Shown here: piece by piece, positions 1 to 7,030 of the stretch
How positions within the stretch are numbered: position 1 is the first letter of the stretch
How the letters are laid out: every line of letters begins with the position of its first letter
Assembly (NCBI GenBank): GCA_014534155.1
Contig: JACVSB010000088.1
Coordinates: forward strand, 1-7,030
Origin: Thermoleophilia bacterium
GTDB lineage: Bacteria; Actinomycetota; Thermoleophilia; Gaiellales; Gaiellaceae
DNA length: 7,030 bases
Direction of reading: 5' to 3'
Translations under genes and position numbers: made by a program
The notes under the pieces: generated by a model
Told to the model about the DNA's origin: nothing
What the model saw: only the letters and a program-made list of their open reading frames with translations
Databases searched by the model: none

Positions 1-1
1 G

Positions 2-871
2 AGCGGCGAGCGCTGCGTCGCGCTCGACCGCGAGGCGGACCCGCACCGCCTCCGCGCGATCCTCGGCGAGGAGCGCATGGGCGACGTCGTCCTGGTCGCC
101 GGGGACATCGTCGAGGAGGATCTCGTCACGCGTGTCGTGGCGGAGCAGGGCGTGTCGCGGATCGTCCACCTCGCGGCGCTCCAGATCCCGTTCGTCGCTC
201 AGGATCCGGCTCGCGGCTCGCTGGTGAACGTGGTCGGGACCCTTCGCGTCCTCGAAGCGGCGCGGTCCGCGCCGGCGCAGGTTCGGGGACTCGTCTATGC
301 GAGCTCCGCCGCGGTGTTCGGGCCCGGCGGACGCCCGGCGACCCTTTACGGCGTCTTCAAGGTCGCAAACGAGGAGAGCGCGCGGATCTACGCGCAAGAC
401 TACGGCGTTGCGAGCGTCGGCGTCCGGCCATGGGCGATCTTCGGGCCGGGCCGCGACCAGGGGCTGACGGCTGCCCCGACGCACGCGATGAAGGCGGCCG
501 TGCTCAGCCGTCCGTACCACATTCCCTTCGGCGGCCGGGTCGACCTGCAGTACGCCGACGACGCCGCGCGGACCTTCATCGAGCTCGCGCGGCTCGAGGT
601 GCAGGGGGCCGACGTGTACAACCTGAGGGGGTCGGTCGTCGAGGTGGCCGAGGTCGTCGCCCTGATCGAGGAGGCACGGCCCGAGGCGGCCGGGCTGATC
701 ACGCACGGAAGCGATCCGATCCCGATCGACGCCGAGCTCGACGACAGCGGGTTGCGCGGCGTCCTCCCCGAGCCGCCCTACACGCCTCTTCCGGATGCGA
801 TCGGCGAGACGCTTGCGTTTTTCGAGCGCGAGAACGAACGGGGCCGGCTGGCCGTCTCGGAACAGGCGTAA
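2..871 (+). CDS. NAD-dependent epimerase/dehydratase (extended SDR), 5' end missing
   Basis: The reading frame is open to the left edge, and 289 residues are visible before the TAA. An internal ATG at position 77 would give 264 residues, but coding clearly begins upstream: the visible start (GERCVALDR) is the second strand of a Rossmann fold ending in the acidic residue that holds NAD ribose, so only the GxxGxxG turn and first strand are missing. Next come AGDI, HLAALQ, NVVGT, the active-site SSAAVFG, and the catalytic YxxxK (YGVFK, Tyr at 347-349). RPWAIFGPGRDQG and FGGRVDLQYADD follow and are typical of sugar-nucleotide epimerases and dehydratases. The enzyme should act in the cytoplasm on a nucleotide-linked or related sugar; the substrate cannot be told from sequence. 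No partner gene is visible, since the next gene is DNA repair. Family assignment is firm; specificity (UDP-glucose 4-epimerase-like or other) is open. Confidence 0.9.
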   Translation, partial: SGERCVALDREADPHRLRAILGEERMGDVVLVAGDIVEEDLVTRVVAEQGVSRIVHLAALQIPFVAQDPARGSLVNVVGTLRVLEAARSAPAQVRGLVYASSAAVFGPGGRPATLYGVFKVANEESARIYAQDYGVASVGVRPWAIFGPGRDQGLTAAPTHAMKAAVLSRPYHIPFGGRVDLQYADDAARTFIELARLEVQGADVYNLRGSVVEVAEVVALIEEARPEAAGLITHGSDPIPIDAELDDSGLRGVLPEPPYTPLPDAIGETLAFFERENERGRLAVSEQA

Positions 872-876
872 CCAAA

Positions 877-884
877 CCACGTGG
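877..884. other. 8-bp perfect palindrome CCACGTGG after the epimerase stop
   Basis: The self-complementary octamer CCACGTGG lies 5 bases after the epimerase TAA, in the gap before dinB. It could be a protein-binding site or chance in GC-rich DNA. No second copy was seen in the window, and it is too far from the dinB start to be a clear operator. Confidence 0.2.
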
Positions 885-892
885 GGGGAACG

Positions 893-914
893 GCGGCGCG
901 CGGTCCGGCGCCGC
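893..914 (+). terminator. GC-rich hairpin, possible terminator of the epimerase gene
   Basis: GCGGCGC at 893-899 pairs perfectly with GCGCCGC at 908-914 across an 8-base loop, starting 22 bases after the epimerase stop codon. There is no T-run after it, so it is not a classical intrinsic terminator. High-GC actinobacteria often carry such hairpins without a U-tract. In DNA this rich in G and C, a 7-bp GC stem can also arise by chance. Confidence 0.3.
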
Positions 915-971
915 TCGTACACATCGGCGGCAGCGGCGTCGCCCATCCGATGCTCTCCCTCACGTCGTATG

Positions 972-985
972 GGAACATACGTTCG
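972..985 (+). promoter_or_regulatory. SOS box (LexA-binding site) at the dinB start
   Basis: The sequence GGAACATACGTTCG contains the complete GAAC-N4-GTTC core (973-984). It matches 13 of 14 positions of the Gram-positive/actinobacterial LexA consensus CGAACRNRYGTTCG; only the first base differs. Its last base is the first base of the dinB GTG start codon. Bound LexA would cover the translation start region and block transcription until RecA-driven LexA cleavage. The match is seen directly; LexA control is inferred from the known motif and the fact that dinB is a common SOS gene. No convincing -35/-10 pair could be picked out around it. Confidence 0.8.
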
Positions 986-2175
986 TGCCGCCGCGGGCGA
1001 CGATCCTCCACGCCGACGCCGACTCCTTCTACGCGTCGGTCGAACAGCGCGACGACCCCCGCCTGCGCGGGCGGCCTGTGATCGTCGGCGTCGGCGTGGT
1101 CCTGGCGCCGAGCTACGAGGCGAAGGCGTACGGCGTCCGGACGGCGATGAGCGGACGCCGGGCGCGCCGGCTCTGCCCGGAGGCCGTGGTCGTGGCGCCG
1201 CGCATGTCGGCGTACGCGGAGGCGAGCAAGGCCATGTTCCGCGTGTTCGGGGACGCGACGCCCCTCGTCGAGGGGCTCTCGATCGACGAAGCGTTTCTCG
1301 ACGTGCGCGGCCTCGAGCGGATCGCGGGCACCCCGACGGAGATCGCCGTTCGCCTGCGCCGCGACGTGCGGGAGCGCGTCGGCATCCCGGTCACGGTCGG
1401 CGTCGCGCGGACGAAGTTCCTCGCCAAGGTGGCGAGCGCGGTGGCGAAGCCCGACGGCCTCCTGGCCGTGCCACCCGAGCGCGAGCTCGCGTTCCTCCAC
1501 CCCCTCCCCGTCGAGGCGCTCTGGGGCGTCGGCGCCGTGACCGCGCGCAAGCTGCGCGCCCGCGGGCTCCTGACCGTCGGCCAGGTCGCCCGGACGGCGG
1601 AGGGCGAGCTCGTCGCCCTCCTCGGCCGCGCGGCCGGCCGCCATCTCCACGCGCTCGCCCACAACCGCGATCCGCGCCCGATCCATCCCGGGCGGCGGCG
1701 TCGCTCGATCGGCTCTCAGCGGGCGCTCGGCCGGTCGCCGCGCTCGCCGGAGGAGCTCGACACGATCGTGATCGGACTCGTCGACCGCGTCACGCGCCGG
1801 ATGCGCGTGGCGGGACGGGTCGGCCGCACAGTCGTCCTCCGCCTGCGCTTCGGCGACTTCGCGCGCGCCACGCGCTCGCACACCTTGCCGCAGGCGACGG
1901 CCCACACCGAGACGATCCTCGCGACCGCGAGGGCGCTCCTCGCCACCGCTATGCCGACCGTCGAGCGCCGGGGCGTGACGCTCGTCGGCATCGCCGTCGC
2001 GAACCTGGAAAACGACGACGCCGTCCAGCTCGCGCTCGCTTTCGACCGCCACGGCGGACCGGCCCTCGACGCCGCGCTCGACGAGGTCCGCCGCCGCTAC
2101 GGTTCGGACTCGGTCAAGCGGGCGGTGCTCCTCGGCCACTCCACCGGCCTGACCGTGCCGCTTCTCCCCGACTAG
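985..2175 (+). CDS. dinB: DNA polymerase IV (Y-family translesion polymerase)
   Basis: Encodes 396 residues, a normal length for DinB, starting at a GTG. No other in-frame start precedes the conserved N-terminus, although the frame is open far upstream. The polymerase copies past damaged template bases at the cost of accuracy. Palm motif HADADSFYASVE gives the first metal-binding Asp (D11) and a Tyr steric gate (Y16) that excludes ribonucleotides. SIDEAFLDV supplies D101 and E102, so the active site is intact. SYEAKAYGVRTAMS (fingers) and GVARTKFLAKVASAVAKPDG follow. A helix-hairpin-helix thumb lies near 178-200 (LWGVGAVTARKL), and the little-finger domain covers about 240-340. QLALAF (348-353) fits a beta-clamp binding motif, but about 43 residues follow it, so it is not at the extreme C-terminus. 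A weak ribosome site (GGGAA, 971-975) lies inside the SOS box. Confidence 0.95.
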   Translation: MPPRATILHADADSFYASVEQRDDPRLRGRPVIVGVGVVLAPSYEAKAYGVRTAMSGRRARRLCPEAVVVAPRMSAYAEASKAMFRVFGDATPLVEGLSIDEAFLDVRGLERIAGTPTEIAVRLRRDVRERVGIPVTVGVARTKFLAKVASAVAKPDGLLAVPPERELAFLHPLPVEALWGVGAVTARKLRARGLLTVGQVARTAEGELVALLGRAAGRHLHALAHNRDPRPIHPGRRRRSIGSQRALGRSPRSPEELDTIVIGLVDRVTRRMRVAGRVGRTVVLRLRFGDFARATRSHTLPQATAHTETILATARALLATAMPTVERRGVTLVGIAVANLENDDAVQLALAFDRHGGPALDAALDEVRRRYGSDSVKRAVLLGHSTGLTVPLLPD

Positions 2176-2247
2176 ACGTCGAACGGGAGAGCTCGTCGGC
2201 GCAGCAGAATCGTCCCGCGGGTGCGGCGCGCGCCTCTCGGGTACCTC

Positions 2248-2252
2248 GGAAG
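2248..2252 (+). promoter_or_regulatory. Ribosome binding site of the dynamin-like gene
   Basis: GGAAG sits only 2 bases before the ATG at 2255, which is tight for a Shine-Dalgarno site. The spacing is unusual, but the ATG is the first plausible start of the frame and is followed by a helix-forming N-terminus expected for the family. The 79-base gap after dinB (2176-2254) shows no clear terminator or second GAAC-N4-GTTC box. Confidence 0.4.
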
Positions 2253-2254
2253 CG

Positions 2255-3934
2255 ATGAGCCCGAATCTGACCGGCGCGCTCGAGAGCCTCCGCGACGACC
2301 TCGCGGCTGTTCGCCTCGACCTCGAGGTGGCGGGCGCGCCGGCGGCGCGCCGCGTCCGAGACGACGTCGTCGCGCAGGTCGACGACTACCTCCTCCCGCG
2401 GCTCCGCCGGATGGACGCACCCGTCCTCATCGTCGTCGGCGGCTCGACGGGAGCCGGGAAGTCGACCCTGCTCAACAGTCTCGTCGGCCTTGAGATCAGC
2501 CCTGCCGGGGTTCTTCGTCCGACGACGCTCGCGCCCGTCCTCGCCTGCAACCCGGACGACGTCCACTGGTTCGAGAACGAGCGCGTCCTCCCCGGCCTCG
2601 CCCGCACGACGGGTGCGACGGCGTCGCCCGGCACGCTCCACCTCGTCCCGACCACGGCTCTCTCGGAAGGCCTCGCGCTCCTCGACTCGCCCGACATCGA
2701 CTCCGTCCTCGCCGAGAACCGTACGCTGGCCAACCAGCTGCTCGCTGCCGCGGACGCGTGGCTCTTCGTCACCACGGCCGCCCGCTACGCGGACGCGGTG
2801 CCGTGGGAGTTCCTGCACGCCGCGCGCGATCGCGGCACCTCGCTCTCCGTCGTCCTGAACCGCGTCCCCGCGGATGCGGGCGTCGAGGTGCCCGCGCACC
2901 TGCAGCAGATGCTCCGAGGCCACGGCCTGGATGACGTCGACCTCCTCGTCGTGCCCGAGACCGAGGTCGTCGACGGCCTGATCAGGGAAGCTCCCCTCGA
3001 GCCCGTCCGACGCTGGCTCGACACCCTCGCGGCCGACGCGCAGGCGCGCGCAGCGCTCGTTCGCAGGACGCTGCGCGGAGCCGTTGCGAGCCTCCCCGGC
3101 CGCGCCGGGCTCGTCGAGCGGGCGGCGGTCGAGCAGCTGAGCGCGGCGGGCGAGCTCCGCGCCGACGTGGAGGAGGCGTACACCGCCGCCGTCCGCGAGG
3201 TCGACGCGGCGCTTCGAAGCGGCTCGCTCCTCCGCGGCGAGGTGCTCGCCCGCTGGCACGAAGTGATCGGGACGGGCGATGTGATGCGCACGGTCGAATC
3301 GAGAGTCGGCGCGCTCCGCGACCGCCTGCGGACGCTCGTCACAAACGAGCCGCCGGCGGACCGTGAGCTCCAGGTGGCGGTCGAGAACCGTGTGGAGGCG
3401 GTCGTTCGCGCCGCCGCCGAGCGGGCCGCCGAGCGGGCCGCGCGAGCGTGGCGCGAGCGCCCTTCGGGCAAGGCGCTCCTCGAGGAGGCCGGCGTGCTCG
3501 AATCCGCGTCGCCCGAGCTCGCCGCGGCGACGGAGGACGAGGTGCGCGACTGGCAGACCTTCGTTTTCGAACTGGTGCGGAGCGAGGCCATCGCGAAGCG
3601 GACGACGGCTCGGCTGGCCTCGCTCGGCGTCAACGGCGCGGGGCTGGCGGTCATGCTCGCCGTCTTCGCTCATACAGGCGGGCTCACGGGCGCCGAGGTC
3701 GTCGTCGCGGGCGGAACGTCCGCCGTGGGGCAGAAGGTCCTCGAGGCGATCCTCGGCGACCAGGCGGTGCGCACGCTCGCCACGCGCGCCCGCGAGGAGC
3801 TGGTCGAGCGCGCCGAGCAGCTCCTCCGCGACGAGGCGACCCGCTTCCAAGCCCTGCTGGACGCGAAGGCGCCGGACGCGGACGCGTTCGCCCGGCTGCA
3901 CGCGGCCATCGACGCCGTCAGACGCGCGTCGTGA
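2255..3934 (+). CDS. Dynamin-like GTPase, first of a tandem pair
   Basis: Encodes 559 residues. A short helical N-terminus (1-50) precedes a GTPase domain: P-loop GSTGAGKST (63-71), switch I RPTT (88-91), G3 DSPD (144-147), and an atypical G4, NRVP (202-205), in place of NKxD. The rest is mostly charged helix (about 255-450) with an Ala/Glu/Arg-rich stretch near 380-400. A glycine-rich hydrophobic segment (about 458-500) then resembles the membrane-inserting tip of bacterial dynamin-like proteins, followed by a helical tail. This layout of GTPase head, helical stalk, membrane tip and returning helices fits a dynamin-family protein that binds or remodels the inner face of the membrane, similar in arrangement to actinobacterial DynA or IniA. 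The stop overlaps the next start (GTGA), so the two products are probably made in matched amounts and act together. The molecular role is inferred. Confidence 0.8.
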   Translation: MSPNLTGALESLRDDLAAVRLDLEVAGAPAARRVRDDVVAQVDDYLLPRLRRMDAPVLIVVGGSTGAGKSTLLNSLVGLEISPAGVLRPTTLAPVLACNPDDVHWFENERVLPGLARTTGATASPGTLHLVPTTALSEGLALLDSPDIDSVLAENRTLANQLLAAADAWLFVTTAARYADAVPWEFLHAARDRGTSLSVVLNRVPADAGVEVPAHLQQMLRGHGLDDVDLLVVPETEVVDGLIREAPLEPVRRWLDTLAADAQARAALVRRTLRGAVASLPGRAGLVERAAVEQLSAAGELRADVEEAYTAAVREVDAALRSGSLLRGEVLARWHEVIGTGDVMRTVESRVGALRDRLRTLVTNEPPADRELQVAVENRVEAVVRAAAERAAERAARAWRERPSGKALLEEAGVLESASPELAAATEDEVRDWQTFVFELVRSEAIAKRTTARLASLGVNGAGLAVMLAVFAHTGGLTGAEVVVAGGTSAVGQKVLEAILGDQAVRTLATRAREELVERAEQLLRDEATRFQALLDAKAPDADAFARLHAAIDAVRRAS

Positions 3935-5529
3935 GCGGCAAGCTCGACGGACGCCTCGAGGCGCTCGCCGACGCGACGGAGATCGCAGACGGCCGCCTCG
4001 ATCAGGACACCGTCGCGCAGGCACGCCGCGTCACCGCCAAGGCCGGGACGCGCCTGGGCCTCGGCCTCGAGAGCACGGTCGTCGCGCTCGCTGGGCCGAC
4101 CGGCGCCGGGAAGTCGCAGCTCTTCAACGCTCTCGCCGGAAGCGAGCTCGCGGCGGTGGGCCGGCGCCGCCCCACCACCTCGGCGGCGCTGGCGGCGACG
4201 TGGGGCGACGGTGCCGACCCGCTTCTCGACTGGCTCGAGATCCGCCGCCGGCACCGCCTCCCCGGCGGCGACCTCGAGGGGCTCGTCCTCCTCGACCTCC
4301 CGGACTTCGACTCCGTGGAAGCAGGGCACCGGCTCGAGGTCGACCGGATCGTCGCGCTCGCCGATCTCGTCGTCTGGGTCGCCGATCCCCAGAAGTACGC
4401 CGACGCGGCGCTCCACGAGCAGTACCTCCGCCCGCTCGCTTCGCACGCCGCGGCGATGGCGCTCGTGCTGAACCAGGCCGACCTCCTGACGCCGCCGGCC
4501 GTCGCGACGTGGAGGAACGACGCCGAACGCCTGCTCGCGGAGGACGATCTGCGCGACGTTCCGGTCGTCGTCGTCTCCGCCCGCACGGGCGACGGCCTTG
4601 CCGACTTGGAGCGGCTGCTCGTCGCGCGCGTGGCCGCGCGTGATGCCGCCGTCGCCCGCCTCGCCGCCGACGTCGACGCGGCTGCGCGCGCGCTCGGCGT
4701 CTCGTGCGGCGACGGGCGCGCCGCAGGTGTCCAGCGAGCCGACCGCGACCGCCTCGTCGCTGCGCTCGAGGAGGCCGCAGGCGTCGCGGCCGTCGTCCGC
4801 GCCGTCGACGGAGCCCACCGGCGACGGGGCGCGCTCGCCGCCGGGTGGCCGTTCGTCCGCTGGACACGCCGTCTGCGGCCCGACCCGCTGCGGCGCCTCC
4901 GGCTTCCGGAGAGCCCGCAGCCGGCGGTGCGGACCTCCCTCCCGCCGGCCACCCACGTCCAGCATGCGCAGGTCGCGACCGCGACGCGGCAGCTGGCAGC
5001 GCGCGCGAGCGAAGGTCTGCCGTCGCCGTGGCCGCGCCTCGTTCGCGAGGCGGCGACCGCAGGCGAGGGTGACGTGGCAGACCAGCTCGACCGCGCGGTC
5101 GCGGGCGCCGACCTGCATGTCTCCACGCCGCGCTGGTGGAAGGTCGCCGGCGCGCTTCAGCGTCTACTCGCGCTCGCGGTCGCCGCCGGCGCGCTCTGGC
5201 TCCTCGTCCTCGCCGTTCTCGCCTACCTGCGCGTCGACGACGTCATCCCGGTCGCCGAGCTCTACGACGTCCCCGTCCCGACGTGGCTCTTGCTCGCGGG
5301 CGCCGTGGCCGGCATCGTTCTCGCACTCCTCGCGCGGCTCGTCAACGGCTGGGGCGGACGCCGCCGTGCCCGCGCGGCTGCCCGGTCGCTCCGCGAGCGC
5401 GTGCGCGAGGTCGGGGACGAGCTCGTCGTCGTCCCGGTGGCGTCCGAGCTCGACGCATACGAGCGACTGTGCGAAGCGGTGCGACGCGCCGCCGTCGAGC
5501 GGCCCGGGAGGTTCTCGCTCCGGCGGTAG
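3931..5529 (+). CDS. Membrane-anchored GTPase, second of a tandem pair (DynB/YfjP-like)
   Basis: Encodes 532 residues from a GTG that overlaps the previous stop by 4 bases (GTGA). The frame is open further upstream, but that part only shadows the preceding gene. The GTPase domain is nearly canonical: G1 GPTGAGKS (55-62), G2 RRPTT (79-83), G3 DLPD (122-125), G4 NQAD (181-184; Gln for the usual Lys), G5 SART (216-219). Helical and basic regions (about 230-400) lead to two transmembrane helices (about 411-433 and 451-472) with a short loop, then a basic helical C-terminus ending in RFSLRR. Both ends should be cytoplasmic. Together with its dynamin-like neighbour it forms a two-GTPase membrane module; in Streptomyces a comparable pair (DynA, DynB) stabilises FtsZ rings during septation. 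Whether this pair does the same is inference, and orthology was not tested. Confidence 0.8.
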   Translation: MSGKLDGRLEALADATEIADGRLDQDTVAQARRVTAKAGTRLGLGLESTVVALAGPTGAGKSQLFNALAGSELAAVGRRRPTTSAALAATWGDGADPLLDWLEIRRRHRLPGGDLEGLVLLDLPDFDSVEAGHRLEVDRIVALADLVVWVADPQKYADAALHEQYLRPLASHAAAMALVLNQADLLTPPAVATWRNDAERLLAEDDLRDVPVVVVSARTGDGLADLERLLVARVAARDAAVARLAADVDAAARALGVSCGDGRAAGVQRADRDRLVAALEEAAGVAAVVRAVDGAHRRRGALAAGWPFVRWTRRLRPDPLRRLRLPESPQPAVRTSLPPATHVQHAQVATATRQLAARASEGLPSPWPRLVREAATAGEGDVADQLDRAVAGADLHVSTPRWWKVAGALQRLLALAVAAGALWLLVLAVLAYLRVDDVIPVAELYDVPVPTWLLLAGAVAGIVLALLARLVNGWGGRRRARAAARSLRERVREVGDELVVVPVASELDAYERLCEAVRRAAVERPGRFSLRR

Positions 5530-5548
5530 CGAGCTTACGCCTTCGCGC

Positions 5549-5707
5549 TCAACGCCCGAGGCGGGTGCGGCGACGGATTCCGAGACGGGCCTGAAGCGCC
5601 CGATCCTCTTCGCCGTCCTTGCGGGCCGCCCAGACAAAGAGCCCGAGCACGAGGATGACGCTCGCGAAGCCGATCACGCCGATGAGAATTGCCGCGGCCG
5701 TCTCCAT
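5549..5707 (-). CDS. Small single-pass membrane protein, 52 residues, unknown function
   Basis: On the minus strand an ATG at 5707-5705 opens 52 codons ending in TGA at 5551-5549. The product starts METAAAILIG, continues as one hydrophobic helix (about 6-27, ending LGLFVWAA), then turns sharply charged (RKDGEEDRALQARL) and ends in a strongly basic tail (GIRRRTRLGR). Such a clean division into membrane helix, acidic linker and basic tail is not expected from a chance frame. Only A-rich sequence precedes the ATG, with no good ribosome site. It lies 151 bases downstream of the ECF sigma gene on the same strand, and its stop is 19 bases from the convergent GTPase stop. It may be cotranscribed with the sigma factor or have its own promoter. 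I do not recognise a named family; the charged tail should face the cytoplasm by the positive-inside rule. Confidence 0.65.
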   Translation of the reverse strand: METAAAILIGVIGFASVILVLGLFVWAARKDGEEDRALQARLGIRRRTRLGR

Positions 5708-5858
5708 TTTTTCGTAGAGGTGGACGAAATGAAGAGACTCGACGGTATCGCAGCAGCGCTGGTGCTCGTCGGCGCGCCTGAACAGGGGCCTCGTCGCTGC
5801 CCGCGAATCGGCGCCGCGTCTCGGCCGCCGGCCCGGTCGCGTGCCTCGGACGCCTCCG
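5708..5858. other. Spacer between the sigma-factor stop and the small membrane gene
   Basis: This 151-base stretch holds no gene that I accept. On the minus strand it is the sigma-gene 3' side and the leader of the small membrane gene; no clear promoter or terminator was found. On the plus strand AGAGG precedes an ATG at 5729 that opens a 62-codon frame, which is discussed among the rejected items. Confidence 0.5.
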
Positions 5859-6479
5859 CTACGGCGGAACCCCCTCCTCGAGGCCGTGCTGCGCGAGGAG
5901 GTCGCGCAGTCGCGTGAGCCCCGCGAACATCCGGCTTTTGATCGTTCCGAGCGGCTGGCCGAGGCGCTCGGCGAGCTCGCTCTGGGTCAGCCCGCCGTAG
6001 TAGGCGAGCTCGAGTGCCTCGCGCTGCTCGCGCGGGAGGCTTCGCAGGGCGTCCTGCACGAGGCGACGCTCGAAGCCGAGGGCAGCCTCGTCCTCGGTCG
6101 TCTCGGCGGAGAGCGGTTCTGGCGCGCGGCCGAGCGGGTCTCCTCGCCGGCGGTCCTCGCGGCGGACGAGGTCGACCGCGCGCCGGTGAACGAGCGTGAG
6201 GATCCACGTGCTCGCCTTCCCACGCTCGACGAGGAAGCGGTCGGCGGAGCGCCAGACGGCGAGAAACGCATCCTGTACGGCGTCCTGGGCCAGGGGCTCG
6301 TCGCGAAGGATCCGCAGGGCGAGGCCATAGGCGACGCGCCCGAAGCGGTCGTAGAGCTCCGCGAGCGCCCCGTCGTCCGAGCGCGCGACCAGCGCGAGCA
6401 GAACCTCGTCGGAGAGGTGCGCCAGGCCCCCTGGCGAGCGGCGGGCGTTCTGCGGCAGCTGTGCGAGGAGCGCCGTCAA
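5859..6479 (-). CDS. ECF sigma factor (SigK-like)
   Basis: Encodes 206 residues. Region 2 (about 38-108) carries ELYDRFG, the core-binding segment AQDAVQDAFLAVWR, and STWILTLVHRRAVDLVRR for -10 recognition. After a short acidic linker comes region 4 (about 142-196), with LPREQREALELAYYGGLTQSELAERLGQ in the published order of that domain and a helix-turn-helix ending GTIKSRMFAGL for -35 recognition. There is no sigma region 1 or 3, as expected for the ECF class; the HRRAVDLVR signature and the RskA-like neighbour favour the SigK group. Translation starts at a TTG overlapping the anti-sigma stop (TTGA), supported by a good upstream ribosome site and the absence of ATG or GTG before region 2. 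The protein directs RNA polymerase to stress- or envelope-related promoters once released from its anti-sigma factor; the target genes are unknown. Confidence 0.92.
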   Translation of the reverse strand: MTALLAQLPQNARRSPGGLAHLSDEVLLALVARSDDGALAELYDRFGRVAYGLALRILRDEPLAQDAVQDAFLAVWRSADRFLVERGKASTWILTLVHRRAVDLVRREDRRRGDPLGRAPEPLSAETTEDEAALGFERRLVQDALRSLPREQREALELAYYGGLTQSELAERLGQPLGTIKSRMFAGLTRLRDLLAQHGLEEGVPP

Positions 6480-7030
6480 GTGACCTTTCCTGCGACGAGC
6501 GGTTCCCCGGTAGGCCGGTCGACGCCGCCCGCCTGCTCGAGCGTCACGGCGACGACGACGCCGCGGCGCACCGGATGCTCTACCTCGATCACGGAGGTGC
6601 CCTCGCGCCCCCGGAACACCCCAGCCCGCTTGGGCCTTCCGCCCCGGATGACCCAGGCCTCGTACGTCTTCCCGGCAGGCGCGGGCGGAACGGTCAGCGC
6701 GAGCGCGGCTTTTCCGTCGGGCGCGATCGCGAGCGCCCCACGTTCGCCCATCGGGACGAGCCTCGCTCCCGGCTCGGCGAGAATCGAGGCGAAGGCGTCG
6801 CTAGGGGCGGGCCGCGCCGCCGCCCAGATGCCGAGGCCAAGGGCGACGGCCGCGGCGACGGCCGCCACCGCTGCGAGCGGCGTCCAGCGCCGTCGTGGGA
6901 GCTGGACGACGTTGGGGCGCTCGGCACGTGCCTCGGCGAGGATCCGCTCCTTCAGCTCGGCTGGTGGCGCTCCGCCGACGGCGCCGTAGGCGAGCAGCGC
7001 CGTCGCCTCCCGCAGTCCCGCGAGTTCCTC

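Overview
The window is a GC-rich stretch (roughly 70% G+C, judged by eye) with densely packed genes, GTG and TTG starts, 4-base start/stop overlaps, an RskA-type anti-sigma factor and a GAAC-N4-GTTC SOS box. Together these point to an actinobacterial chromosome. The style of the DinB, GTPase and small membrane proteins recalls deep-branching actinobacteria such as Thermoleophilia, but that placement is inference. There are no RNA genes, mobile elements or CRISPR arrays that I can support.

Left part, plus strand. The window opens inside an NAD-dependent sugar epimerase/dehydratase gene whose nucleotide-binding start lies outside. After a 113-base gap with a GC-rich hairpin comes a full-length translesion DNA polymerase IV (dinB). 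Its GTG start directly abuts a near-perfect actinobacterial LexA/SOS box (GAACATACGTTC), so it is very probably damage-inducible. After 79 bases come two large GTPase genes overlapping by 4 bases (GTGA). The first is a dynamin-like protein with a hydrophobic, glycine-rich C-terminal segment. The second is a GTPase with two C-terminal transmembrane helices. They look like a membrane-acting pair comparable in layout to the Streptomyces DynA/DynB division proteins. Their position behind an SOS-controlled dinB raises the possibility of shared induction.

Right part, minus strand, convergent with the above. Reading right to left: an RskA-like anti-sigma factor (N-terminus off the right edge), then an ECF sigma factor translationally coupled to it by a TTGA overlap, then after about 150 bases a 52-residue single-pass membrane protein that ends 19 bases from the stop of the second GTPase gene. 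The anti-sigma gene precedes the sigma gene, the reverse of the usual sigK-rskA order.

The points most worth following are the SOS box at the dinB start, the paired dynamin-like GTPases and their unusual G4 motifs, the small membrane protein, and the inverted anti-sigma/sigma order.
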